NCBI GenBank assembly: GCA_036873135.1
Contig: JAPTYO010000007.1
Span: 9,282,763-9,346,762, forward strand
Reading direction: 5' to 3'
Origin: Clarkia xantiana subsp. parviflora
Taxonomy: Eukaryota > Streptophyta > Magnoliopsida > Myrtales > Onagraceae
Length of the DNA: 64,000 bases
The notes beneath the pieces were generated by a model, which was not told the DNA's origin, did no database searches, and worked only from the letters and a program-made list of their open reading frames with translations. Positions 49,778 to 63,222 of this stretch are shown here, one piece after another. The number at the start of each line of letters is the position of its first letter. Position 1 is the stretch's first letter. The position numbers were made by a program, and so were the translations under genes.

Positions 49778-50607
49778 CTAACTAGAAGACATTGACCACG
49801 TCGGTCCCATTTTGGTGTCCTCAGCCGGTTTCTCCACCGACACTAGTCTCTCACCGTCGCCAGTGGGATCTTTCCGGTGTGAACCGCCCGCCTCACGTGC
49901 AGCCCGAGTCTGGTTAACTACGTCGGTGGGCATTGTCATCTTCGACTTAATCGCATCTGTCACGTTCCCCATCGCGCTCATTATGTTTTCTTTGGCCGCC
50001 ATTCCCCTGCAGAACAAAAGAAACACTAGACACACATACATATACATGGACGAAACTAATTTACTAATAAAGGTGGATCAAATTTTAGTGATCATATAAT
50101 TTTGATCCTAAAAGTTATATATATTTTTTAATTTGGCTCTTTAAAATCTTATTATTTTCCTTTTTAACTTTTATTTTACAATTTTAAACAAATTATTTAT
50201 CCCTTGAATTAGAAGGAAATTTTTAGCTATGAGACGAAGATATTAAGACATGAGGACGAGGGGCTAATTTTGATCCTAAAATTTGTAATTTTTCTCGATT
50301 AAAATATTTAAAATTGTATACCTTTAAATTATTTTTAAATAGATTATTCGCTCATAAATGATTTCTTGTTACCTTAATTTTATTTTTATCGAACTTGGTC
50401 CTAGTGCAAGTATACGTACCTCTTAGCCTCGTCATCCTCTCCGGCAGCACGGTGTTGCATCTGGGCTAGTTTCTGCCAAGCCGACTCATCATCAGATTCC
50501 CTGGTCGTCGTACCTCCAGCTGGCAGCATGTCCTTAACCTTTCTTGCTGCACCCTCTGCGGCGTCCTTCAACCCCTTGAGCTTCCCCTGATCATCGTCGG
50601 ATGTCAT
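49778..50607 (-). CDS. Small LEA-like hydrophilic protein, 138 aa
   Basis: Two exons (50420-50607 and 49778-50006, minus) join in phase as ...EAKR-GMAAKEN.... The protein is hydrophilic and alanine/lysine-rich with amphipathic stretches (KLKGLKDAAEGAARKVKDM, ENIMSAMGNVTDAIKSKM), has no signal peptide, and ends in a Lys/Asp/Gly-rich tail. This composition is LEA-like; I do not recognise a specific family. Three CACGTG elements within 170 bp upstream support ABA or seed/drought regulation. The small size and two-exon layout are typical for LEA genes. Opposite-strand frames here are shadows. Confidence 0.75.
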
Positions 50608-50723
50608 ATTTTTCTTGTCGCCACCGCCTATATGTCGTACCGCTTTGCCGTGCTGATTTAAAAGAGATCCTCGTCTGTTTAGGCATGAGCTAGATAGCGG
50701 TTGATCGATTTATTGGGGGTTCC

Positions 50724-50775
50724 CACGTGGAGTCTGTCTCTACACGTGGATATGAAGCTTCCGAATGTCCACGTG
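50724..50775. promoter_or_regulatory. Three clustered G-box/ABRE sites
   Basis: CACGTG occurs at 50724-50729, 50743-50748 and 50770-50775, each in ACGTGG or CCACGTG context, 117-168 bp upstream of the ATG at 50607. Three exact sites within 52 bp in an AT-rich background are unlikely by chance. They match multi-copy ABA-responsive promoters bound by bZIP factors. Confidence 0.7.
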
Positions 50776-51317
50776 TACCCTCTACCGATTTTATCGATCA
50801 GTATTTAAGAGGTTGATGATAGTGGGACTCGTTGACAGGGAAAAACCCAATACTAAGTTCGTCACTACTAATATATTTCATTTATTTCTTTATTGACAAA
50901 AAAAAATGACATCAGTGATTATAATTATACTTTTACACCACCAATATTCAATATCCAAAGATCTCCTCCATCAATATAATAGCTTTCTTTTGTTGCTAGA
51001 ACTCCATTATTAAAGTAAAACATTGTAGTATTTTGTAATTAGATTAGAGGTGGTGTGTGTCCTAATGTGAATCATGATCAAATTACACATCGGAGAGTTA
51101 AAAGATTTAATGATGCAGATGCCTATCCTAAATTTAATACAAAATACACAAACTATAGTCATCATCAATACTAACTACAGAGTAAACAAATAAAACAAGA
51201 TGAGCGAAATTTGTCACAAATGGCTGGTTCCTAATAAATCTTTACTTGGTGGCAGGCAAGAAATGTGATCTACAACAATCTCCACCTTAATTCTGTGCAA
51301 GCAAGCAAGCCAGCAGT

Positions 51318-53941
51318 TCAATTATGATGAAGTCTGACGTTGAGTCGCCTGAGCCACACCGAGTGAAGAATCATATGGAACACATCGAACCTCTTCGGCG
51401 GGGAGTTCACCTCAAAGTGCCGCCTCACCTGCACCACCCTCCTCTGCATCCTTATATACTGCCTCGACGATATCCCCTCCAGTATCGTCTTCAAGTTCGG
51501 GATATCCCTCACCGCAACCTCAACAGAAAACGCCTTCCAATTCAAAACATCACTGAATGGCGGCACGTAGTGGTCGGAGATCAAAACCGGGACGCACCCG
51601 GTGTATATAGCCTCGACCACTCTAGGGCTCGCCACCTCGTACCCGCTGGGGCAAATGCAGAACTTGCTCTTCCTCATCATGTCCTCGTAGGAGACACCGC
51701 GTGGGAGGTACTGGTGGATCCGCATGTCTGGGTCGCCTTTGTTTTGCCAATGCTCGAGGAGGATAGGTCGAATGGGGCCGTGGACCCCGCCTGCAAAGAA
51801 GGCCAAGATGGGGCGGTGCGATGGTGAGGGTCCACCGACAAGGCCTGCAATGTCACCTGTCTTGAGGTTGATCTCGGGGAAGGATGCATCCTTCGACGGG
51901 TCGAAACCCTCGGAGGTGTTGGCATTACAGAGTACCCGGATCGAGTTCTTCTTGAGATCCGGCAAGGATTTGGAAGCTTCCGGCCCCTAAACAAAGACAT
52001 GGAAAAGATAGGGTTTGTAAGTCAGATTCTCATTAGTTCTCATATTACATTGAATAGAGTTAGGACGTAATCTCAGATTATAATGAAATTTATATTACAA
52101 TATATAAGCACATTACATTGTTGGTGTGGTACATAATGTGAGATTATGTTTCACAATATATCCATCCAAACACTCCCTAAACCATTTTTCCATTTGATTA
52201 ATTTGAGGGCTATTGCAAAACAACATAATGAAGAATTGATCTTAATTATTCTTACCCAGTCATGGCAGGCCAGCATGAAGTGATCCGCACCGATGCTCCG
52301 GTTCCAGTACGGGTACTTTATGGACAAAACATTGACGTAGTCACTTACCGTGTGCTTTATTGAACTGAAATCATGTGAATCTCGCTCATATACAAATTGG
52401 ACTAACATCACAACGCTGAATGGAAGAAAAAAGACTTGTGCTTTTTCCGGGTCTCTTGTTCGAAACTGCTTGTTTACTTCAAGTGTATGTATGAAATTCC
52501 CCTCCATTGAATATATGCTCTTGCAGGGTCCGTTATGAAAAACCGGGGGCTCGCCTTCTTCGTATACAAAGATCTTGAATTGCTTTTCCATTTCCAAGTA
52601 GCTCCTACATAGGAAAATTATTAGAAAGACACAAAGTATGTGATTCTGTATACTTATAATTGAACACTATACCAAAGTACCTGTGAAAGACATCTGCATT
52701 TATATATGTTGGACCGATCGGGGTGTAATCGGGATCAGTGGTGGAGTTACTATTCCTCTTAGAATCTCTTATCGCCGCCCGAGCTCGATTTAGCCTTGCT
52801 TCGAGTTTCTCTAGTTTGGTGTTTATCTTTGTTGGCATAGACTTGTTGGAGTAACCGAGAGAATCATTAATTACGGGATTGTTCGTCTCCGGAGATACAC
52901 TCTGTGAAGAATTTGAGATATCTACAGTTGAAGAATCATTGATATTGGGCTGCAAACGGTGGAAAACAATAATAGTCTACTATTAAACCACAACATGACC
53001 ATATTAAATCAATATTCATTCACCTATATCTATGCAGCCAAATAACAACTTTAAACCCAAAATGAAATCCACATCTCCAAACAATTTTCCAGAACACTAT
53101 CTGAAAATGCCGAAAAATAGATTGAATTTCCATGTTAACACACATCTATACTATTTTGAATCCTTCGCTTAGTAGATATTATTGTACTTGTAAACCTCTC
53201 TAGCAATAAATATTGGTGGCTCTTTGTCAATCTAAACTTTAATTAATAATTGGACGCTACATTGTACATTTATTATAACAATAATTACACCACACCGCAC
53301 AAAGGATACACCGTTCTTGGAGGTCAAACAGAAGTCAACGTTAATTAGTCCTTACTGTTCTACTAATTAATCCCTACTTAATATAATTATATTCCCATCC
53401 CAACACACATTTTATACGGTTTTCAGCATAATCCTCGCATCGTATTTCCTTCCAACATCAGGATTATTATTGTGTTTTTATTTATGGAATATGAAATCCC
53501 CACCCAATACAAAACAAACTCTAAAAGGAAATTTTGAATAAAAAGTTAACAACATTAATTAATTAAAAAAATATAAATATAACTTACAGTAAAATCACGA
53601 TTCTCCACCTCCGGGAAAATTACGGCGGCTGCCGGCGGCAATGAATCGGAAGCAGAATCCACCACGGCATCTTCCTCTGTCTTTTCAAAACCCACAGCCG
53701 CCACCCTCCTCGGCGGCTCCGAATCCACGGCGGCCGGAGGATCCATTTTTCCATTGACGGGAGTTGACGAATCGGAGGAAGAAGGTGGCGTGGAGCTACG
53801 AAGCCATGAATAGCCCGACGACAGAAGGATCCGACCCGGTGACTTAGAATCCGACACCGAAAACAAGACGGCGACGAGAATCAACGGCACCATGAACAGG
53901 AGGAGCTTTACCGACGGAGAGAGCGACCAGAGCTTCGACAT
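51318..53941 (-). CDS. Exostosin-family (GT47) glycosyltransferase
   Basis: Exons 53588-53941, 52681-52949, 52256-52603/4 and 51318-51986 (minus) give 546 aa. The N-terminus has a short cytosolic part and one signal-anchor helix (VKLLLFMVPLILVAVLFSV), then a Ser/Pro-rich stem, as in type II Golgi enzymes. The exostosin domain starts about FKIFVYEEGEPPVFHNGP and continues through [45 protein letters not shown] and the strongly conserved FCICPSGYEVASPRVVEAIYTGCVPVLISD. The C-terminal RRHFEVNSPPKRFDVFHM is typical of the At5g03795/At3g07620-like group. It probably transfers a sugar during wall polysaccharide or glycoprotein synthesis; the substrate is not readable. An in-frame ATG at 54127 would add 62 residues; I prefer 53941 because the anchor then sits at the N-terminus. 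Confidence 0.9.
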
Positions 53942-54127
53942 GTTCGTAATTTTGCTGCTCTCTGTGTTCTTCTCTTCTATAAGTGGTTCTGTCTGAGAAG
54001 AGAAGAGAAGAGAATCGATGCTGCTGCTCTCTGGTATACTAAATGAAGAGAGAGAAGGGTAGAGAGAGAAAGAGAAACAGGTGGTGATCGACGGTTCGGC
54101 AAAGCCACGCCATTGCCAAGCGTCCAA

Positions 54128-55904
54128 CCTTCCTCGCCCTCTATAAACGAGTTCCCATGCAACTTTTCATTTCCCAACTATACCCTTCCCTCATCATCAA
54201 TTAATATTTATAATAATTTTCCCCTTTTCTCAACAAATACAAAATTTATTATTTCCTTTTTAATATTTATTATTGCCAAATAAAAATATTGAAAAGAAGA
54301 ATAATTATAGATGATCGATCATTTATTTAGTACCAGTCTAATTTTAATTTCGTAACTGTAAATATTAATGAATATCTGAATTTTTTATTTTTGAGCAAAT
54401 TATTATATTTTTTTAATAATTTCTATCAAAAATTAAAATAAATTTGGATAAATATACTTCAATTGAATACCTAACTGAAATACACGACATTATTTGAGGT
54501 CCGATTACTTGTATTTCGCAACAATCTTTTTAACTTATGTTTTAATCCATCTTAATCACACGTAAGAAAGACCTCACATAACTGAAATATACTTATTTTT
54601 TTACTTAATTTGATGAAAATTATAATAAAAGTGATAATTTATTCAAATTGCCAATTTTGAAAACATAATTGATGTAAGCAGTTTAGTTATTAATCCTATA
54701 TTATATATAAATTTTTTAAAAAATATATATATAAATTTTGCGTTTTATGAGAATAATTTATACTCTCCTTATATTCGGACTTTTTTTTGCCCAAATACTC
54801 AGACTCATTTGGTTCGTCTAATATATGGTATGCAGGGGGTGGTGATTCACACACTACATATCATATGTAACAGCTGGAAACGTTCTCAATTATTTGTTAG
54901 ATATAAAGAAATCTAATATATGTACATTACATGAATATAAACAAATAAATAAAAGGTAAAATATAGATTGGATTTTTTTCCTTTCTAGAAACTCCTTCAT
55001 TTATCATATTGACTTGTTTTTATATATAATATAATAAATTTTTAAATAATAAAGCCCCTTTGTAAAACTTTACCTCTGCCATTAAATCAGTACATAATTA
55101 CCAAATATAAATTAAGTACATACAATATATCTGAAAAATAACAACACTTTTGCAAGTACAGGTGGTATGATGAACTAATAATGAACAAAACTTTATTCCT
55201 TCCAGATCAGAAAAGAGATGGTCCACAAAAGTAAATTAACCAACAAATTCATCATCACAGTAGAAACGTAGAAACAAATGTTTTTTCCTTATATATATAT
55301 ATATTGATAACAATGACGACTGACATTAAAAGTTAAAACAACTCAGACTAAAGGAGAGATTAGGTTGTAACTTGTATTTGTAGTTCCTTTCCAAACAATA
55401 ATACATTTTTACCACCTTTTTATTTTCATGGGATGATTAAGTATTTGTATTAAAATTATTGGCTTATTTTCAAAGAAAAATGTCTCGAATCCCAATTATT
55501 ATCGTGTAATATTTATAATGAAAACTATATAGTCGCTCGAATGGAAAAATTAAAATTTAACGTGACTATGCCACCAAAGAGAGTTTTCATTTAATTCATA
55601 ATAATCAATATAAATACAATAAAAAAAGTCATTGCAAGATTGATGCAAAAACAACCACTTTCTATTTTAAAGAAAGGGTTCGAAAATATTTATTTATGAA
55701 TATTTTTACATTCTTACGTATCGGGCGGAATTTAAACTAAAGACACATGGTTCATAGTTGAACGGATACATCATTACACCTTAAACATACATAGTTTCAC
55801 TAGGTTGCATAATCTTCATATCCCCAGGACAACAATGATGAATCATAAAAAAAAAGCTACCTTATTATGCTTCCTCACCAGTTGAATGGCCTGGCTGGCA
55901 AAAT
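54128..55904. other. Intergenic, no gene seen
   Basis: AT-rich spacer between the divergent start of the GT47 gene and the 3' end of threonine deaminase. From about 55768 rightwards it is the 3' UTR region shared with the second deaminase copy (see 63048). Confidence 0.55.
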
Positions 55905-58900
55905 TCAGAAATGCATCAACAGGTCAAAAGCCATATCATTTGTCACTACTGCATACTCATATCCAACATCCTCGGCTCGGTCCCGAAACTCGTCCATCTC
56001 AACCGTCGGGACCTGAACCCCCACCAATACATTTGCACCCGCTGTGCCTTGTCCACGGTAATGGAACAAACTGATGTTCCATCGAGGACTAAAGGCATCC
56101 AAAAACTCCATCAGAGCACCCGGCCGTTCTGGGAATACAAATCTGCAAAGAACTTCATCTTGGAGATTCGATCGGCCTCCCATCTGAAAAATAGTTTACC
56201 CATCCTTAGAACCGAACAAGTGATTTTGCATTGCTAATAAAAAAGTTATATTATAGTCGAGTAAGTAATCACCAAATAACGCAGATGATCTTTAACAGTA
56301 TCGTTTTCCGTTAGGTTGTGAGTTGTTAGATTCGATGCTTCCATCCTCCCCTGCATTTCTTGCAGCTCCCAAGTTGTATGAACACAAACACTACCAAAAA
56401 AAACTATGCATTGAGAGATGATTTAAATCTATCATGCTGGAACAAGAAAAATCAATATTTTCAACCACATACCTGTATAGAACAACAGCTTCCTTATCCG
56501 TGTTATATCGATATTTGAACTCTGTAATGTTCATAGACCCAATCTAGCAAATCAACGGGTCTGAATCAGAGGTTAATTTTTAGCCTTTTTTTCTTCTTCT
56601 AAATAAAATGAAGAAGAGATGATAAAAGTCACCAGTTTGCAGAACTGCTTGAAGCTGCCGGGTTTCTCGGGCATTACAGTTGCAAGAACAGCCTCTTGCC
56701 TTCTACCAACGTTAGCAAGCCCCGTGACTATCCTTAACTTATCGAAATTCATGTTGGCCCCGCTTGTAATTGCAACAACGTTTACTCCTTTGAGACCATA
56801 GTACTCGCAGTATGCCTCAGCACCAGCAAGAGATAGGGCACCTGCTGGTTCCAAAATGCTTCTTTTCTCTTCAAACATGTCCTAAAAATGACAGCCGCGA
56901 TTATTTGTCTGTTTTTTTCTATCGTTTTGTGTGGCTCAATAAATTTAGCAAAATTAGCAAAAGACACAACAATCCATCAACTCTATACTCTTGAAGAATC
57001 TGTTCCATTCTTTGGGTATGTATGGAAACACATAATAAAATGACCACAACTTTAATTGGTTATGATGTTAACTTGGGTAGCAATTAGCATTTGAGCAAAC
57101 CGATGTCTCACCTTAATTGAGGCACAAATAGCGTCACGGCTAACAAGAACCACACCATCCATAAATTCTCTGCACAAATCAAAGGTTTCTTTACCAACAA
57201 CCTTTACAGCTACACCGTCAGCAAAACCTCCAACCTGGTCCAACTCAACTCGTTCTCCATGATGTAATGAAAGTGCCATAGCATTAGCATCGGATGGCTC
57301 AACCCCTATAATCTTTACCTGCATATATATACCAACAGCTCAATACATATATAAATATAAGTAAGATGGGTTCAAATGCATCTGTATGAACTAACCTCAG
57401 GATTTACACACTTGACATAAGCAGCAATACCAGCTATTAGACCACCACCTCCAACAGGAACAAATATTGCATGTAAAGGACTGCCTTGCATCTGATCCAT
57501 AATTTCCTTCCCGATCGTTCCCTGGCCAGCAATCACATCGGGGTGATCAAAAGGAGGTATGAATGTACGTCCCTCCTCAGCAGCTCTCTTCTTAGCATAT
57601 GATTGTGCTTCATCGTATGAATCCCCCAAAAGAATTACAGTAGAGCCCAATTTTTCAACTGAACGCCACTGCAAGACATAAATTCTGATTTAGTTAAAGC
57701 ACAACATTTTTTTTCTTCCTCTTTTAACATTGAGTTAGTAGTATCTCGGTGTGACCTTGATTTCTGGGGTTGTAACAGGCATTACGATAACTGCACTACA
57801 GTTCAATCTCTTTGCAGAGAGTGCAACACCTTGGGCGTGGTTTCCAGCTGAAGAACAGATAACCCCTTTATCCAACTGCTCTCTTGTTAGTTTCTGCATC
57901 ATGTTGTAAGCTCCTCGGAGCTTGAAAGAGAAAACCTGAGAATTGAACAAATGTTTACTTAGCCTTGCGGATCAAAATCAACAATTTTGACTAAAACAGC
58001 TATATCTTTCTTGTTGGATATGTACATTTGAAAGCAAATTAACAAAGAATGGTTACCTACAAAAGTCATTACCTTGACTCACTGATCTCAAACTAAACAA
58101 ATAGTTAGTGAAGAGTGTTGAAGAACCGCATGTGCATCTAAAATCTTGAAAGAATCATACTGTCAGCTACATGTATTGATGAAAACAGAATTTCTTATGT
58201 CAAATGAAGAGCACATCATTGAACTGGGTCAAATAGACGATTAGACAAGTCACAACCATGAACCCAGATGAGAAAAATATTTACTTTACTATCCAGAATC
58301 CAATAAATGACAAGAACATATACCAGTAAGTGTTAATTACTATGTGGCAAGCAGATTCAACGTCTTGAATGCACAGCAAGACTAAAACCCACCTACCTCA
58401 GAACCAATCTACTCTTGAATTTATTGTGACGGACTACTCAATCACTCGAAAGCTCAGATTGCATATATATTAATTAATTAAACGAAGAGATATATGAAGC
58501 AACATGAACACTTACAGGCTGCATATCTTCTCTCTTGAGCCATACATTAACTCCCCAGTTCTCCGACATCTTCGGCGCCAGCTGCAACGGCGTCACTTTA
58601 GCTACATCGTACACCTTCGAGGACAGTATTTTCGTCAAATAAGAATAGCCCGTCGCAAAATGGAAATCTCTGACGGCGCCATTTGGAGCGGTACGGTCTG
58701 GCACGGCTCCGAGGTACCCGGAAGGGTACTGGAGGCAATCGGGTGACGCCTTGCGGAGCGAGGCGAAATGCAGTGGCGGCGGCAGTGGGGCTATGGTGGG
58801 GCTCACCACGACGTGCGCATGGGATGTCAAGGTAGCCGGCGGCGGCTTCGTGGAGGCCTCGGACGCCCGTACATTGGCTCGTACGATGAATCTCAAATAC

Positions 58901-58983
58901 GAGGTGTTGGAGATGGTGGACCCAACGGAGGCCCGTTTGGAGGGGAAGAGCGGCGAATTAGCGGTAAGACAGGTGGCCTCCAT
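55905..58983 (-). CDS. OMR1: Threonine deaminase (biosynthetic), plastid
   Basis: Exons 58516-58983, 57756-57935, 57396-57668, 57112-57318, 56633-56881, 56473-56543, 56273-56390 and 55905-56183 (minus) encode 614 aa. This enzyme converts threonine to 2-oxobutanoate, the first step of isoleucine synthesis. The first about 60 residues are Ser/Ala-rich without acidic clusters, as in a chloroplast transit peptide. The PLP fold shows SFKLRGAYN with the Schiff-base Lys (about 161), [11 protein letters not shown], and the phosphate-binding [12 protein letters not shown]. Two C-terminal ACT-like regulatory domains follow ([26 protein letters not shown] and [30 protein letters not shown]), the site of isoleucine feedback and valine relief. 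All residues expected for activity are present. A partial second copy lies downstream in the same orientation. Confidence 0.95.
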
Positions 58984-59959
58984 GTACGGTGAGTAGAGAA
59001 GACACAGGGCCGGGGGCTCCTGTCTGTGTCTTGTAGAAGGAGATGGCGGCTGCGGTGCGATGTGATGGTGTCTGGTACTGGTAGTGCCGTAGTGGCGGGG
59101 ACGTTTTCTCCCGTTAATGACTTGGGCTTCTCACGTATATATATATATATAATATAATATATATGCACATATTTTTTTTTTTTGGCCAAAATATATGCAC
59201 ATATTAGAATGAATACATGGTATTTGAGAAAATCATACCTGATATAATTATTATGACGTACTTGAGAAAATAAAAGTGTTGTATAGTCTGCTTTCTCTTT
59301 TAGTTTATGAGTGAGTGAAAAAGATCATGTGTCACCCATATAATTACTAAAGACGAAAATTCAAAACCAAAAAAAAACATTTACTTTTTTTTTTAATTAA
59401 ATGTTCACTTCAATTGACTAAACATTCTCTTGACTTAATCTATTTTAACTCTTCACATATCTTCTTTCTCATTCACTTTACTTTAGAATTAGGTATTCCA
59501 CCTATTTTCTTCTTAATTCACATTACTTTAGAATTATGTGTTCAAAAATACAATTTTGTAGCTCTCTCCCTCACGGACACATTTGCAGATTTTCGCAGTC
59601 TCTATCTAGAATTAATATCTTAATGATTTCTAGTAGTTTGATGGCCACTTCTAATCGAGAAAATGCATTTACATGGAAATATTGTTGTGGTAAAGATGTC
59701 AGACATTTTCAGCATATGTTCTGTAATGGAATGTAAATGATAGTGAGTTTTAATTAAGAAAATCATTATTAATTTTGCACTGGTTGCTAATTTATACAAT
59801 ATGCACTAGCCGATTAATAAAGAAAGATGTGATGGGTATTTCGATTAGTATGATGCATACATTTCTCCTCATGCTAAGAGGATTTCTGTCAATGTGAAGA
59901 AGATGATGAGTGCTGCAGACAAAAAGTCGGAGAAATATTAGCAGATGGATAATGTTTTT
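58984..59959. other. Upstream region of threonine deaminase, no gene seen
   Basis: The 5' UTR/promoter of the deaminase is expected in the first few hundred bases, including an AT-rich (TA)n tract near 59138-59163. The rest is AT-rich without a supportable gene. Confidence 0.5.
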
Positions 59960-60151
59960 TAGATGTTGTAATGAGGTATATGACATTTTTTTAGTTGTTT
60001 CAATGTATTTTATGACATTTGTTTAGTTGTTGCAATGTGGTATATGCTCTTTGTTCTACTGTTACACTGTGATATCTGAATTTTGTTTAATTGTTGCAAT
60101 GTAGTATATAGTATTTACTCAACTGTTCCACATCGATTCTATGATTTTATA
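59960..60151 (+). repeat. 32-bp minisatellite, six units
   Basis: Degenerate units start at about 59960, 59992, 60024, 60056, 60088 and 60120, exactly 32 bp apart. Each begins TAGTTGTTGCAATGTGGTAT or a variant. The spacing has stayed exact although the sequence has drifted by about 30%. Confidence 0.75.
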
Positions 60152-60729
60152 GTTCTTATTTTATGATGGTGTTAAAATTTGTTGGTTCTAGATTCTCGAT
60201 TTGTCTTCTACGATTGTGGTTGTTTGCTTCCGCAACAATCGTTGGATACTGTTCGTTGTGTCCCAACTTCGACAAATCGACTTCTCGGTGATTCGTTTCC
60301 ATCGTCTTGATGATTCATTTACTTTGTGATTCTCTGTTATGGATGAAGATTCATCGCAATTGATAGATGAAAAAATGGAACTTCCGACAAATAATTTGAG
60401 GTAATCAATCTCAGCAAAGAGGTAAAGAAACATGACATTATGATGTCTATAATGGTGTATCATCCTCTTTAGCTTCATTTCTCGAATAATCACGACCAAA
60501 GCGTTATTTCACACCATTTTACTCTGATTGAGAATTATCTGATCTAGAGTCGCGCGATGCAGATATTTTTTTTAAGGAAAAACTAATTAAAATAAGTTTT
60601 ATCACCGGTAAAAACAACTGCAAATCCTATGATTCTTAGTTGCAAGAGATTTGAGATACATGCAATATTGTTGTGCTTGACTAAAATTATTTGGCTTAGA
60701 GACTAGAGTTGTACTGTAGAAATTAGCAT

Positions 60730-61100
60730 TTGAGCAAAATGAACCTGTTTTATTATTCTATGATAGTAAGTCTGCAATTCAGATTGCCACTAACCCGAAC
60801 TTTCATGAGAATGATAGAATTGTGGATGGTACTTTGCAGACACAACATATTAAAACTGGTGATAAAATTGCATACATTTTAACCAAACAGTTTTTTCAGT
60901 TCGCTAGCAATATTTTTACTTGATTATAAAGTTGGGAATGAAGAATTAATGTATTTGAGTCTTCGCATGTTAAGGGGAGCTTCCGGATGAAGAAAATATT
61001 CAGGAATGATGGGGGAGCGTGAGAATTGGATGGATATATTTGCAAACCTGTAGAGTTTGAAGGTTATTATAGTCAAGTTTTTTAGTTCATGTTTGTATTG
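60730..61100 (+). pseudogene. Ty1/copia pol 3' end and LTR start, remnant
   Basis: A frame near 60750-60900 reads FYDSKSAIQIATNPNFHEN, then HIKTGDKIAYILTKQ. These match the end of the copia RNase H domain (the DNKAAIQIA and ADILTK blocks). It is followed near 60975-60995 by a degenerate C-terminus, then a purine tract GATGGGGGAGCG (about 61008-61019) and a TG start at 61020, as expected at a 3' LTR. The LTR end was not identified. It is a different copia lineage from the one at 1-2834. Confidence 0.65.
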
Positions 61101-63222
61101 TTTAATACAATTATCTATGTAGGGTTCATTTGTGGAAGTTCCGTTCCGTTTTTTTTTTGTTTTTTTTGTTTTTACTTTATGGAATTGTTCATTCTATTTG
61201 TAAATATTGGGACTGAATCTAGGCATATATTATGAATTGTATCTCGTAAGTCGTAACACAATAATATGTATTTAGCTAAGAAGTTCTAAAATAATGTTAA
61301 ATTTTAGAATGGTCAATTTTAGATTGTGTTATTATCTAAATTAATCTTAGAAACTATGAAATTTAATATGGAATTAAGCATGAACAATAATTGTTTGTCC
61401 ATTTTCTTAGGCAAAATCATGCTTTATATCATTGGTTCTAGAATAGTTGAGTTGAACTGGAGGCATGAGTTTCACGTTGTGGAAATCATGAATTTATTAC
61501 GTATAAATCTAATCTAATCTAAACTGCACAGAATAAAGAATTTGTTGCTAACCATCATTCATTTGTTATTTTGCTATGTTCATTATTTTTAAAATTAAAT
61601 TCCATTAGCGTATGTCAGTATGTGATTGTTGACCATTAGTGGACAAATAAAAGAAAGTGAGTGTTGGATATATATAACAACTAATATATGGACTTACTTT
61701 ATCATCATATACACAAAGACCCAAAGGGACTTTAATAACGACTTCTGTTTATAGAATTAATAATTAATAATCATATATACATAATAAAGAAATTACTAAT
61801 TAGCACATTGAGATTTCAAACGTGTAGTATCGATCGGAACAAGACCAGACATACAGCGTTCCTTTTATTAATTGCATATACATCTTCTGCCCCATTTTTT
61901 ATATCCTACATTATTCTTCCATTAAAGTTTTGACATGTATTCTGAATGTAATTAATTTTGTAATTTTTTTTCTTTCTAAAATAATATTAAAATTAATAAA
62001 TTTTAAAATGAAAATATTAAATTTAAGAGCACGTGTAAAATTTTTAACAATAATGCACGATAAATGACAGAAATATTACATCAAATTATATTGCTAAAAA
62101 TATATCAACAAGATTGAATTATGAAAAACTTATTAGAGCATATAATATATGTAGGATTTGAACAATTTTAGAGATGAGATGAAAGTATATATATATATAT
62201 AATATGCAATTTATAAGTACAACGAAAATATGTTGAACTGCAAGAAATAAATATCAACGAAACAATTTCAAATACAATTAACGTTAATTACTTTTTAAGT
62301 TGATTGCTGAGATTTAATAATTAAATATATTTAAGTGATATGATTAAGTAAAACCATTGGAGACTTATTATTGTATGTATTCTTTAAAGTACACATAAAT
62401 AGAATATGTGACAAGAGCAATATATTGTGGTTATTCTTATGAGTGTTGTATTGTTTCGGCCTAGGCGCGGCTTAAAGAACCGACTCTGAAGCAAATCAAA
62501 CTTTGTGATCTCGTCGGTTTAGTCCAGACCGATTTTAAATAGACGAGACAAGAGTGATTCAGTACTAACAGATTCGGTTATGTTCTAAAATCAGAACTGA
62601 TATTTGACGGGACTGCAACTAATTTTAGATTGGTTTTTCGATTATTTTTTAATTTAAAGTAAATCTTCATATAAAAAAAATAAAATAAAATAAAAAACTG
62701 ACTAAACGATTCTAAACGGAACTGTTTTTAACAAAACTGCTCCGAACCGATCTGGACCAAACTATAAATTTTTTTACAAAATAATTCTTAACCGGTTTCA
62801 ACTAAACTAATCTTTTTATACTATAAACAGTGCCAAAAAAAAAAACCATTATCTTTGGATAGAAACAGTTTCAGACGGGTTCCAATCTTATTCCTTCCCA
62901 TTATTTTTGCACACAGTAAAATAGATTTTTAGAAGAAAGAAAATAAAAAACTATTAATATTTATATCACTTATTAATTGAATCGGTAAAAACACCTAGTT
63001 AACCTAACAACTGCAACTATATTGGTAACTCACTTTATTTTATTATATATCATTACACCTTAAACATAAATAGTTTCACTAGGTGAATCTTTGCAGAAAA
63101 CTATACACCAATTGCATAATCTTCATCCCCAGGCTAACAGTGATGATAGAATCATAAAAAAAAAGCTACATCATGCACTACCTTTTTATGCTTCTTCATC
63201 AGTTGAATAGTTGTGGCAAAAC
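61101..63222. other. Intergenic, no gene seen
   Basis: AT-rich spacer between the copia remnant and the second deaminase copy. At about 62450-62780 there is a stretch of repeated AACCGA/CGGTTT-like motifs of the kind found in degraded transposon ends. From about 63048 it is the 3' UTR region of the deaminase copy. Confidence 0.5.

Noticed and set aside
51324..51827. Plus-strand frame of 167 codons
   Set aside because: Antisense of the last exon of the GT47 gene, which has clear family motifs on the minus strand.
59641..59736. Short frame with WKYCC...C resembling a BED-type zinc finger of hAT transposases
   Set aside because: Only about 30 codons, and the second Cys/His pair is not recognisable.
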